From Micromonospora olivasterospora (lineage in GTDB: Bacteria > Actinomycetota > Actinomycetes > Mycobacteriales > Micromonosporaceae): DNA of 64,000 bases. Below the pieces are notes generated by a model. That model saw only the letters and a list, made by a program, of their open reading frames with translations, searched no databases and was not told where the DNA came from. Made by a program: the position numbers and the translations under genes. Location of the stretch: NCBI RefSeq assembly GCF_007830265.1, contig NZ_VLKE01000001.1, forward strand, positions 6,448,001 to 6,512,000. The letters run 5' to 3'. Shown here piece by piece: positions 26,027-34,543 of this stretch (position 1 is the stretch's first letter; each line of letters begins with the position of its first letter).

Positions 26027-26614
26027 ATGCCGAGGAGTAAGAAGCGTAAACGTCGGGACGGCTCGGTCGCGAAGTTCCGGGGAGCCGCGAACACGACGAC
26101 GAGCGTGCCGCCACAGAGACGGTCTCATGAGGTGGACGAAGATGACGACTATTTCGTGGCGAGCTCCGGCGGGGCCGCGCACACTCGGTCTGCTCGGCCG
26201 GCGGTCAGCATCGGCCCTGACAACTACCGGACCCACCTCGAGGACACGGTGGTGCGCTTGACGAACCAAGCCAGAGCCAAGGCTGGCGTGCCCCCGCTGA
26301 AAATCAATGAACTGCTTCGCCAGGCGGCGCGCAGCCACAGCGCCGACATGGCGCGGCGCGGCTTCTTCTCCCACAACGACCCAGATGGCGTTACGCCCTT
26401 CGACCGGATGCGGTCACACGGGTACGCCCAGCCCGCCGCAGAAAATATTGCCAGGGGTCAGCGGCTGCCGCACGAGGTGATTCATTCCTGGCTGAACAGC
26501 CCTGGACATCGCGCTAATCTACTAAATCCCGAATTCTCCGTTATTGGCGTCGGCTTGCACCTCGACAGCGGCCCCTGGTGGACACAAAACTTCGGCTACC
26601 CGACCCAGGCGTAG
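26027..26614 (+). CDS. CAP-domain (SCP/PR1-like) protein without a signal peptide
   Basis: The 195-residue product has a C-terminal CAP domain (about 74-190) with the cavity residues of the bacterial branch: VVRLTNQARAKAGVPPLKIN, ARSHSADMARRGFFSHNDPD, GYAQPAAENIARGQ, SWLNSPGHRANLLNPEFSVI and WWTQNFG, including His104, Glu139 and His161. Such proteins are normally secreted. Here the ATG at 26027 (GAGGA site upstream) gives a very basic start, MPRSKKRKRRDG, then an acidic linker HEVDEDDDYF, with no hydrophobic leader. Either it is cytosolic, exported in another way, or the gene has lost its leader. Function of bacterial CAP proteins is poorly known. Confidence 0.85.
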   Translation: MPRSKKRKRRDGSVAKFRGAANTTTSVPPQRRSHEVDEDDDYFVASSGGAAHTRSARPAVSIGPDNYRTHLEDTVVRLTNQARAKAGVPPLKINELLRQAARSHSADMARRGFFSHNDPDGVTPFDRMRSHGYAQPAAENIARGQRLPHEVIHSWLNSPGHRANLLNPEFSVIGVGLHLDSGPWWTQNFGYPTQA

Positions 26615-26695
26615 TTTTCAACTCCAGACCAACGGTAACGCTGGTCAACTGGTCGTCGGCACTACAGATCTTGAAAGACATCCCAGGAGCCTGCA

Positions 26696-27089
26696 TGGCG
26701 TGATCGTGGTCGAGTTCTTCGACGTAGGCGAGTCCCGCCAGGTGCCCTGGCCACGTCGCCCGCAAGCCGCCCGACTGCTGGCAGCTCTCGCCGACCCTGG
26801 CCGGAGGTTCGACGCGGTGGTCGTGGGAGAGTTCGAGCTAGCCTTCTACGGCAACCGGTTCCGCGACCTCGCGCCGCTGTTCCACCTGCACGGCGTGCGG
26901 CTGTGGCTGCCCGAGCCCAACGGACCGGTCGACGCCAGCAACGAGCTTCACCTGTCGCTGCTGGCCCTACTCGGCGTGCACTCGAAACGAGAGGTCCAAC
27001 GCTCACGGTTCCGGGCCAAGGCGGCGATGCGCGCCCAAGTGGTCGAGCAAGGCCGTCACCTCGGTGGTGTTGAGCGCCGGCGGAGGTAG
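26696..27089 (+). pseudogene. Serine recombinase (resolvase domain) remnant
   Basis: The frame reads GVIVVEFFDVGESRQVPWPR, RPQAARLLAALADPGRRFDA, VVVGEFELAFYGNRFRDLAP and SKREVQRSRFRAKAAMRAQV then EQGRHLGG. This is the resolvase catalytic domain of the large serine recombinases common in actinobacterial plasmids and phages, from the second strand on. The catalytic Ser at the N-terminus is gone and the sequence stops matching just before the usual RPPYGY start of the recombinase domain. It is a scrap of a mobile element at the border of the HMG-CoA cluster. Confidence 0.75.
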
Positions 27090-27105
27090 CCGCGGTTGGT
27101 GGGCG

Positions 27106-28050
27106 TCAGGCCTGGCCCCGGTCGCCGGTCGAGGCCATGGCCCGCACCACGCGCGAGGGACTCGGCCGTCTCAGGTGCTTCGCCATCCAGACACTGGCCT
27201 CGACGAGTTGCTCGAGGTTGACGCCGGTGTGGTAGCCCAGGCCGGTGAGCATCCAGACCAGGTCTTCGGTGGCGAGGTTGCCGGTGGCGCTCTGTGCGTA
27301 GGGGCAGCCGCCAATCCCGCCGGCCGACGCGTCGAACTCCGTGATTCCCGCGGTCAGCGCGGCGTGCACGTTGGCCAACGCCTGTCCGTAGGTGTCGTGG
27401 AAGTGCATGGCCAGGACGCCACGGGGGATGCCTGCTGCTTCCAGGCGTTCGACGAGCGCGAGCACGTGCCCGGGCGTGCCGACGCCGATCGTGTCGCCGA
27501 GGGACAGGCTCGTCGCGCCCATGTCGATGAGCCGTTCGGCTACGTGGACGACCTTGGCGAGCGCAACCGGTCCCTCCCAGGGGTCGCCGAAGCACATCGA
27601 GATGTAGCCCCTGACCGCGACGCCCGCGTCGCGGCTGCGCCGCACGACCGGCTCGAACATGGTGAGCGCTTCGTCGACCGAGCGGTTCAGGTTGTTCTTG
27701 GCGAAGGATTCGGTGGCGCTGGCGAAGACGGCGATCTCCCGGACACCGCTGGCCAGCGCGCGGTCGAGCCCTCGCTCGTTGGCCACGAGGACCGGGTGCC
27801 GGGCCGAGTCCAGGTCGACGCCGGCGACGACGTCGGCGGCGTCGGCCAGCTGCGGTACCCATTTCGGTGAGACGAAGCTGGTCAGCTCGATGGTTCGCAG
27901 GCCGGCCGCCAGTAGGCGCCGGATGAACTCGAGCTTCACGTCGGTGGCGACGAGCTGCTTCTCGGCCTGCAGGCCGTCCCGCGGGCCGACCTCATAGATG
28001 CGGACGGCATCGGGCATGCCGGGCTGCGCGACCACGCTGGGCAGGTTCAT
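27106..28050 (-). CDS. mvaB: Hydroxymethylglutaryl-CoA lyase
   Basis: HMG-CoA lyase splits (S)-HMG-CoA to acetoacetate and acetyl-CoA in the cytosol. The 314-residue TIM-barrel protein shows the family motifs: YEVGPRDGLQ with the Arg-Asp pair (24-25), ELTSFVSPKWVPQLAD, the metal-binding HFHDTYGQ (216-223), and the catalytic loop AGGIGGCPYA with Cys249. Length is normal. The start ATG 28050 overlaps the stop of the enoyl-CoA hydratase gene by 4 bases, so it is the last gene of the cluster running from HMG-CoA reductase. In that context it works in the breakdown direction, joining mevalonate or a 3-methylglutaconyl-type intermediate to central metabolism. Confidence 0.92.
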   Translation of the reverse strand: MNLPSVVAQPGMPDAVRIYEVGPRDGLQAEKQLVATDVKLEFIRRLLAAGLRTIELTSFVSPKWVPQLADAADVVAGVDLDSARHPVLVANERGLDRALASGVREIAVFASATESFAKNNLNRSVDEALTMFEPVVRRSRDAGVAVRGYISMCFGDPWEGPVALAKVVHVAERLIDMGATSLSLGDTIGVGTPGHVLALVERLEAAGIPRGVLAMHFHDTYGQALANVHAALTAGITEFDASAGGIGGCPYAQSATGNLATEDLVWMLTGLGYHTGVNLEQLVEASVWMAKHLRRPSPSRVVRAMASTGDRGQA

Positions 28051-28841
28051 GACGAGCTCGGCTCCGGGTACGTGCGGGAGGGAAAGTTCGGACGACGACG
28101 TGCGTAGAAGGCCGACAGGCCTTCTCGTGCGTCGGCGGAGGTGAACGCCTTCTGCCCCAGCAGGGCCTCGTACCGGAAGGCCTGATCACTGGGCAGGTCG
28201 GCCAGGTACTGGACGGCTTCTTTGACGACGGCCATCGCCGTGCCGCTGTTCTGCGTCAGCCGCACCGCCCATGTCATCGCCGTGTCGAGCAGCGCGTCCG
28301 CGGGGACGACGTCGTTGAGCAGGCCGAACCGCAGGGCCGTGTCCGCGCTGATGCGGTCGCCGCCGAGCATCAGCTGCATCGCCCAGGCGTATGGGATCTG
28401 GCGGGTCAGCCGGACCAGCGTGCCGCCGGCCGGAACGACCCCGATGCCGACCTCGGGCAACCCGAACTCGGCGGTCGTGCTGGCGATGCGGATGTCGGTC
28501 GAGAGCATGATCTCGAACCCGCCGCCGAGGCAGAGGCCGTTGATCGCGGCGATGATCGGTTTGCGCTGCTGCACATGCTTCTGATGGGCGTGATCCCACT
28601 CCGAGATGTCGAAGCGTCCCTCGGCCAGCGCCGGGATCGATTCGGTCAGATCGGCGCCGACACAGAAGGCTCGTCCGCCTCGCCCGGTCAGCACCGCGAC
28701 GGCGATCGCGGGGTCGGCGTGGACCTCGATCAGGGCGTCCCCCAGCTGCTGATACATCGCCAGGGTGAGGGAGTTGAGCTTGTCCGGCCGGTCGATGGTG
28801 ACGACTGCGACCGCTTCGTGGCGTTCGAGGGTGATGGTCAT
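28047..28841 (-). CDS. Enoyl-CoA hydratase/isomerase family protein
   Basis: A 264-residue crotonase-fold protein with CoA oxyanion-hole motifs FCVGADLTE (57-65 region) and AINGLCLGGGFEIMLSTDIR, and both catalytic acidic positions (Glu in GFEIML and Glu in FGLPEVGIG) that hydratases need. Within a cluster that ends in HMG-CoA lyase, hydration of 3-methylglutaconyl-CoA to HMG-CoA is an attractive role, but crotonase substrates cannot be read from sequence alone. Its start directly abuts the stop of the CoA-transferase gene (0-base gap), and its stop overlaps mvaB. Confidence 0.88.
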   Translation of the reverse strand: MTITLERHEAVAVVTIDRPDKLNSLTLAMYQQLGDALIEVHADPAIAVAVLTGRGGRAFCVGADLTESIPALAEGRFDISEWDHAHQKHVQQRKPIIAAINGLCLGGGFEIMLSTDIRIASTTAEFGLPEVGIGVVPAGGTLVRLTRQIPYAWAMQLMLGGDRISADTALRFGLLNDVVPADALLDTAMTWAVRLTQNSGTAMAVVKEAVQYLADLPSDQAFRYEALLGQKAFTSADAREGLSAFYARRRPNFPSRTYPEPSSS

Positions 28842-30098
28842 TCAGACGACTCCCGCCGCGTGAAGTTCGGCGATGGATTCGTCGGTCAGGTCGGCCAGCG
28901 CCCGGAGCAGGACGTCGGTGTGCTCACCGACACGCGGTGCCAGACCTCGAGGCTGAGCGGGAGTGACGCCCAGCTTGATGGGTTGCCCGAACATCCGCAG
29001 CGGACCGAAGTCGGGGTACTCGACGTCGACAATCATGTCGCGTGCGGCGATCTGCGGGTCGTTCACGACCTCGTCCATCGTCTTGATCGCCGAGAGCGGG
29101 ACCTGGTCGCCGGCGAGCGCCTCCAGTTCGGCCTTTGTCCGGTCGGCGAACCAGGCCAGCAGTTGGGGCTTGATCTTCCGTTCGTAGATGTCAGGCTTGA
29201 ACCGCTTCGCCATGGTGTCGGTCTCGGGATCGTCGGCCAGCTCCGGCTGCCCGAACATCGCACAGGTCAGGCGCCAGAACTTGTCGGTGTAGCCGCCGAA
29301 AAAGACGAAGCCGTCCTTGCACGCGTAGAGTTCGTAGGGCTTGACGAACGGGTGGTTGTTGCCCAGCGGCGCCGGCACCGTCCCGTCCACCGTGTATGAG
29401 ACGACTGCGTTCTCGGTGAGGCTCAAAACGGAGTCCTGCTGTGAGACGTCGACGAGCTGTCCTTGCCCGGTCGCCTCCGCATGGCGGAGCGCCGCGAGCG
29501 TACCGATGACGCCGTACATGGTTGCGGCGAGGTCTCCGATAATGGTCCCGACCCGGATCGGTGGCCGATCGGGGTAGCCGTTCATGGACCACAGACCGCC
29601 GGTGGCCTGCGCGGAGTTGTCGTAGGCCGGCCTGCGCCGGTACGGCCCTGTCTGCCCGAACCCGGACAGCGCCGTGTAAACGAGCGCCGGGTTGATCTTG
29701 TGCAGTTCCGCGGCGCCGACACCGAGTTTGTCCATCGTGCCGGGGCGGAAGTTCTCGACCAGGACGTGCGCCCGCTTGACCAGCGTGCGCAGCACCTCCT
29801 TCCCCTGCTCCTGGGACAGGTCCAGCGTAAGCCCGAGCTTGTTGCGGTTGAACTGGGCGAAGAATGCGCTGAAGCCGCTGTGTTCGTCACCGCCGAAGAA
29901 CGGGGGGAAGCCGCGGGCGTAGTCCGGATCCTTGGGGTGTTCGATCTTGACGACCGTCGCGCCGAGGTCCGCCAGGATCTGCGAGCAGAAGGGGCCGGCG
30001 ACCACGCGGGTGATGTCGAGGACGACCACGCCCGCGAGTGCGCCCGACGCGTTCCGTCCTGCCAGCAAGCCGTCCAGGCCGGCGAGCGGAGATGTCAT
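28842..30098 (-). CDS. CaiB/BaiF class III CoA-transferase
   Basis: The 418-residue protein starts at ATG 30098 (AAGGAG 7 bases upstream). It shows the family III transferase pattern: VVVLDITRVVAGPFCSQILA, DLGATVVKIEHPKDPDYARG, RNKLGLTLDLSQEQGKEVLR, ALSGFGQTGPYRRRPAYDNS and RVGTIIGDLAATMYG with the expected catalytic Asp (about residue 189). These enzymes move CoA between carboxylic acids without free acyl-phosphate. In this cluster it probably makes the CoA thioester of the acid produced by HyuAB or of an unsaturated branched acid. The gap of 169 bases from hyuB is the longest inside the cluster. Confidence 0.9.
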   Translation of the reverse strand: MTSPLAGLDGLLAGRNASGALAGVVVLDITRVVAGPFCSQILADLGATVVKIEHPKDPDYARGFPPFFGGDEHSGFSAFFAQFNRNKLGLTLDLSQEQGKEVLRTLVKRAHVLVENFRPGTMDKLGVGAAELHKINPALVYTALSGFGQTGPYRRRPAYDNSAQATGGLWSMNGYPDRPPIRVGTIIGDLAATMYGVIGTLAALRHAEATGQGQLVDVSQQDSVLSLTENAVVSYTVDGTVPAPLGNNHPFVKPYELYACKDGFVFFGGYTDKFWRLTCAMFGQPELADDPETDTMAKRFKPDIYERKIKPQLLAWFADRTKAELEALAGDQVPLSAIKTMDEVVNDPQIAARDMIVDVEYPDFGPLRMFGQPIKLGVTPAQPRGLAPRVGEHTDVLLRALADLTDESIAELHAAGVV

Positions 30099-30267
30099 GG
30101 GAGTTCTCCTTCTGCAGGGCCCCGGTCCGGTCGTACGCGGGGAGGTGGATCTGACGGCCGTGCGAGGGTCACCGACCGGCTCGGCGGAGGCGGCCGACCG
30201 CTGCCGTGTCCGGAGCCGTCCGACGGGTCGCGCGAGCAGGATGGTCATGCTCGCGCGACGCGATCGG

Positions 30268-32430
30268 TCAGGTGGACGGCAGTGGCTGCTCGTCGGCGAC
30301 GCGGATCCGCGCCTCGAGCAACGTTCCGCAGGTGGGGCTATAGTACTCGTCGATCAGGACCGCGGGGGCGGCGCGTCGATCGCGGACCCGGACGCCGAGC
30401 TCGCCCAGCCGCGCGGCGGCGTCGGTCGTCCGCCGGACAGCGTCGGTACGCCAGTCCTCTGCCTCGCTGATGCGTGATCCGCTGGCCGGGCAGTACCACC
30501 CGTCGGCGTCCCGTCGCGGCGCCGACGCCGAGGTACCGATCGCTTCTGGGCGTACGGGCACGCTCGGCTGAACGCCGCCGAGCCGGTCTGCTCGCAGCTC
30601 GGCCCGGCGGGCGGCGGTGCGAGCCTCGTCGACCTTGCCGTCGGCGATGATCACCCCGTAGACGTCTCGGGCCACTGCGGCGGTGATGTAGGCGTCGTCG
30701 AGATCGGCGGCGACGCGGGCGGGGTCGCGCAGGAGTGGATCACCGTATCCACCGCCGCCGGCGATCCACTGCACGAAGACGTCTCCTGCCCGGATCGTCA
30801 CGCCTGACTGGTTGATCGCCAGCAGCTCCTGGCTCCTCGATTTGAGACCACCCGGGCTCGGCACGACGGCCTGATCCAGCAGTTGGGCGACGTTGGTCTC
30901 CCGCCAGATCTCGTGCCCGCAGCCGCCGGCGGGCAGTCCGCCACCGAATCCGTCCGGTGGCACCTGGGCGCTCGGGGAGAAGACGGTCTGGGTGACGGTT
31001 TCGGCACCGTGCAGGGTCCAGGCGAAGTCGAGACCCAACCCACCGCGGAATGCGCCGTGCCCGGGGCTGGCCAGGTTGAGGCGCTTCCACAGGTAGAGCA
31101 CCGGGTAGAGCATCTCGTTCATCTCGACGTCCGGCAGGGCGTTGTTCACCTGGGTCATCATGCCGGCGCAGTCGAGGCCGTCCCGCTCTGGCTGGGCACC
31201 GGCGCCGATGCCGCCGCCGTCCATGTTGAACAGCACGAAGAAGTCGCCGGCGTTGGTGTTGCCGGCTGAGATGCCGCCGGTCCAGCTGTCGGCCCAGACG
31301 CCCTGGCTGCGCTGCCGCATCTGCGGGTCGCTGCTGTGCTGGCATGCCTGGTTGAACAGCTTGGTCACCAGGCGGCTGACCCGAGCTCCGGTGGTGAGGT
31401 GGCCGTTGCTGATCGGGGCCGGCGGCGACGGGTTGACGATCGAGTTGTCGTCGACCAGGACGTCGAAGGCGGTCATGACACCTTCGTTGAAGGGCACGTC
31501 CCAGGCGATGATCGGCACGACGGAGGTGGCGATGCTGCCGACCAGCGCGCCGTAGCTGCAGTTGACGAAGCCGCCGGTCTGCGGGCTGGAGCCGCGGAAG
31601 TCGAGGGTGATGTGGTCGTCCTGCTTCGTCATCGTGCAGTGGACGCGGAACAGGTCGTCGTCGTGCCCGTTGTGTTCGGTCCACTCGTCGTCGGTGTATA
31701 CGCCGTCGGGCAGCCGCCGGATGCGCTCGCGCACCACCTGCTCGGCCAGTTCGAAACTGAGCCGGGTGTACTCGCGGAACCGGTCGAGGCCGAACTCCTG
31801 CACCGTGGCCAGCAGTCGCTTGATCCCGGTGTTGTTGCTGGCGACCAGGCTGCGCACGTCGTTCCAGTAGAGGACCGGCACGCGCACGTTGTTGAGCAGC
31901 AGCCGGCGCACCGACTCCACGGGCTGGCCCCGGTCGTAGATCTTCACGCCGGGGGGCAGGCGCAGCGCCTCGGCGTAGCAGTCCAGTGCCGCGGGCGCGA
32001 ATCCACCGGGCGTCATGCCGCCGACGTCGACGAGGTGGGCCTGGGACTGGGCCCAGCCGATCAGTTCGTCGCCGTAGAAGATCGGGGAGATGACGTTGGT
32101 GTCCGGTGGGTGGCTCGCGCCGGCGGTGTGCGGGTCGTTGCTGATGAAGGCGTCGCCGGGGTGCAGCGGCTCTCCCTCGACAGCCTTGATCAGGTTCTGG
32201 ACGGCCACGCTGCCGGACCCGATGTGGAACTGGACGTAGTCGGAGTAGGACCAGATCCGGCCCTGGGCGTCGAAGAGGGCGGTGTTGAGGTCCCCGGCCT
32301 CGGTTATGACTGGTGATCCGGAAGAACGGATCATGGCGATCCCCATCTCCTCGACGATGGAGTCGAGGCGCATGCGCACGACCTCGAGGGTCACGGGGTC
32401 GTAGCCGGCGGGGATGCTGGTCGGTGCCAC
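30268..32430 (-). CDS. hyuB: Hydantoinase B / acetone-carboxylase alpha-type subunit with gamma-like C-terminal extension
   Basis: Residues about 10-590 form a HyuB/oxoprolinase subunit: DPVTLEVVRMRLDSIVEEMG, RSSGSPVITEAGDLNTALFD, DAFISNDPHTAGASHPPDTN, HLVDVGGMTPGG, LDFRGSSPQTGGFVNCSYGA and GGGGYGDPLLRDP. The protein then continues for about 120 residues with YCPASG ... LDEYYSPTCGTLLEARIRV-like sequence (WYCPASGSRISEAEDW, IDEYYSPTCGTLLE), resembling the small Cys-containing gamma subunit of acetone carboxylase. HyuB subunits normally end near 520-600 residues. The GTG start at 32430 has AAGGAGAG close by, and hyuA ends 18 bases upstream. The fusion favours a carboxylase rather than a hydantoinase function, but family members of both kinds exist. 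Confidence 0.85.
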   Translation of the reverse strand: MAPTSIPAGYDPVTLEVVRMRLDSIVEEMGIAMIRSSGSPVITEAGDLNTALFDAQGRIWSYSDYVQFHIGSGSVAVQNLIKAVEGEPLHPGDAFISNDPHTAGASHPPDTNVISPIFYGDELIGWAQSQAHLVDVGGMTPGGFAPAALDCYAEALRLPPGVKIYDRGQPVESVRRLLLNNVRVPVLYWNDVRSLVASNNTGIKRLLATVQEFGLDRFREYTRLSFELAEQVVRERIRRLPDGVYTDDEWTEHNGHDDDLFRVHCTMTKQDDHITLDFRGSSPQTGGFVNCSYGALVGSIATSVVPIIAWDVPFNEGVMTAFDVLVDDNSIVNPSPPAPISNGHLTTGARVSRLVTKLFNQACQHSSDPQMRQRSQGVWADSWTGGISAGNTNAGDFFVLFNMDGGGIGAGAQPERDGLDCAGMMTQVNNALPDVEMNEMLYPVLYLWKRLNLASPGHGAFRGGLGLDFAWTLHGAETVTQTVFSPSAQVPPDGFGGGLPAGGCGHEIWRETNVAQLLDQAVVPSPGGLKSRSQELLAINQSGVTIRAGDVFVQWIAGGGGYGDPLLRDPARVAADLDDAYITAAVARDVYGVIIADGKVDEARTAARRAELRADRLGGVQPSVPVRPEAIGTSASAPRRDADGWYCPASGSRISEAEDWRTDAVRRTTDAAARLGELGVRVRDRRAAPAVLIDEYYSPTCGTLLEARIRVADEQPLPST

Positions 32431-32448
32431 GGTCTCTCCTTCGGGCGG

Positions 32449-34500
32449 TCAGGCGTTGTCGAGGCGGATGAGGAAGTGGCCTCCGTCGACCACCTCGACG
32501 GTCGCTCGGGCGGGGACGAAGACGGTCGTGTCGGGCTCTTCGAGCAGGCAAGGGCCCATAGCCTTGCCGACCGCGCGGAAGCCACGGTGCACCTCCACGG
32601 TCATCAGCTCCGCGGTGGCCGGGTCCACGATCTGCCTGCGGTCGACGCGGTGTTCCTCGACGTCGGCGTCATCCAGGATGTGCTGGGAGTCGGTACGGCC
32701 GATGCCGCGAACCCGGCTGTTGACCACGAGGATCTCCGCCTCGGTCCAAGCGGTGCCGGAACCGAACTCTGCCTCGTAGTCGGCGATGAAGCGGCGCCGA
32801 AGATCGTCCTTGTGGTGCTCGCCGAAGCGGTCACCGGACAGCCGGGTGGTGACCTCGAAGATCTGACCGGCGAACTTCATGTCCGCCTCCCGGTAGAGCT
32901 CGCGCCGATCGTGCGGGATGCCCTCGGACTCAAACCACGATCGCGTGCGTTCCTCCAATGCCTGGAACGACTCCTCGAGAAGCTCGGCCGGTTGGTCGAA
33001 GGTCCACGGCGAGGTTTGGACGGCGGAGAAGACCGAGTCGGCGTGCATCAGCCCGAAGGCGGAGAAGACCGCCGCGTTGCGCGGCAGCACGATCTCGCTC
33101 ACGCCCGTCTCGGCCGCGATGGCCGCCGCGAACAGGCCGCAGGCGCCGCCGAACCCGACGAGCGTGAACTCTCGCGGGTCGTGACCGCGATTGACCGTGA
33201 CCTTGCGCAGTGCATTGGCCAGCTGCGACGCGGTCAGCCGGTAGATGCCCGCCGCGGCCTCCTCCTCGGTCAGGCCGAGCGGTCCGGCAACCTCGGCACG
33301 CAGGGCCTCCCGGGCCTCTTCGGGGTAGAGCGGCACCGACCCGCCGAGGTAGTAGTCGGCGTTGATCAGGCCCAGGACGAGCGCGGCGTCGGTGACGGCC
33401 GGGCGGTTGCCTCCCTTGCCGTAGCAGGCGGGACCGGGTGTGCTGCCTGCCGAGTGCGGGCCCACGCGCATGACCCCGCGGCCGTCGACCCAGGCCAGGC
33501 TGCCGCCGCCCGCGCCGATGGTCTCGATGTCGACGGCGGTGAGGCTGGTCTGCAGCCCACCGATCTGCGCGCGGGGAAGGACCCGCAACTGGCCGTCGAT
33601 GATGGCGGCCGCGTCGAGGCTGGTGCCGCCCATGTCGGCGGTGAGAATGCTGCGTCGGCCCAGTCGCTGGCCGAGCAGCCGCGCGCCGGTGACGCCACCG
33701 ACCGGCCCGGAGTTGAACATGGCGATCGGCGCCTTGCCGGTCTCCTCGACGGACAGGAAACCACCGTGTACCTGCATGATCTGTATCCGCTGCTGCAGGC
33801 CACGCGCGGCCAGCTCTTTGGCGAGTTGGTCGAAGTGCTCGGCGACCAGCGGCTTCACCGCGGCATCCAGCGCGGTGGTGACCATGCGCTCGTACTCCCG
33901 GTAGACCGGTGTCAGCTCGCTGGACAGGGTGTAGGGCACGCCGGGGTGGTGGGCATCGAGGTATCGGGCGATGGCCTGCTCGTGGGTCGGGTTGCGGAAG
34001 GACCACAGCAGGCAGACGGCGAGCGACTCAGCGCCCGCGGCGAACACCCTGTCCACCGCCGCGGCGATGCTCGCCTCGGCCAGCGGCACCAGGACGTTTC
34101 CTCGTGCGTCGACCCGTTCGGCCACCTCGACGATCCGGCGACGTGCGACGATCTCGGGTGCCGGGGCCATGGCGTGGGGATCGCGCTCATCAGTGCGCGC
34201 CGAGCGGGCGATGCGCAGGGTGTCGCGGAAGCCCTGCGTGGTCAGCAGGCCCACGGGTGCGTACTTCTGCTCGTCGACGGCGTTGGTGACGATCGTGTTG
34301 CCCAGCACCAGCCGGTCGACGGAGGTGTAGAAGGCCCGCTCCTGCATGCCGAGGCGCTCTTGGAGAACGCTCAGGGCAGCGAGGATACCGCTGGTGACGT
34401 CCTTGGTCGAGAAGGCCTTGCCACGCACGGCACGGCCGTCGATGACGGCGACAGCGTCCGTGAAGGTCCCGCCGACGTCGATACCCACGTACAGAGTCAT
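32449..34500 (-). CDS. hyuA: Hydantoinase A / acetone-carboxylase beta-type subunit
   Basis: The 683-residue HyuA/oxoprolinase subunit belongs to the ASKHA ATPase fold: phosphate-binding start YVGIDVGGTFTDAVAVIDGR, GTTIVTNA-type LGNTIVTNAVDE, the second phosphate loop ILTADMGGTSLDAAAI, GAGGGSLAWVDGRGVMRVGP, GSTPGPACYGKGGNRPAVTD and VGFGGACGLFAAAIAAE. These subunits use ATP to activate a lactam carbonyl, a ketone enol or bicarbonate, together with HyuB. The start ATG 34500 has AAGGAGAGAC next to it. It lies 43 bases after the HMG-CoA reductase gene and 18 before hyuB, so all three should be co-transcribed. Confidence 0.9.
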   Translation of the reverse strand: MTLYVGIDVGGTFTDAVAVIDGRAVRGKAFSTKDVTSGILAALSVLQERLGMQERAFYTSVDRLVLGNTIVTNAVDEQKYAPVGLLTTQGFRDTLRIARSARTDERDPHAMAPAPEIVARRRIVEVAERVDARGNVLVPLAEASIAAAVDRVFAAGAESLAVCLLWSFRNPTHEQAIARYLDAHHPGVPYTLSSELTPVYREYERMVTTALDAAVKPLVAEHFDQLAKELAARGLQQRIQIMQVHGGFLSVEETGKAPIAMFNSGPVGGVTGARLLGQRLGRRSILTADMGGTSLDAAAIIDGQLRVLPRAQIGGLQTSLTAVDIETIGAGGGSLAWVDGRGVMRVGPHSAGSTPGPACYGKGGNRPAVTDAALVLGLINADYYLGGSVPLYPEEAREALRAEVAGPLGLTEEEAAAGIYRLTASQLANALRKVTVNRGHDPREFTLVGFGGACGLFAAAIAAETGVSEIVLPRNAAVFSAFGLMHADSVFSAVQTSPWTFDQPAELLEESFQALEERTRSWFESEGIPHDRRELYREADMKFAGQIFEVTTRLSGDRFGEHHKDDLRRRFIADYEAEFGSGTAWTEAEILVVNSRVRGIGRTDSQHILDDADVEEHRVDRRQIVDPATAELMTVEVHRGFRAVGKAMGPCLLEEPDTTVFVPARATVEVVDGGHFLIRLDNA

Positions 34501-34543
34501 GTCTCTCCTTCGGGAACGGTGCTTGGCGGAGCCGGCGGTCGGG

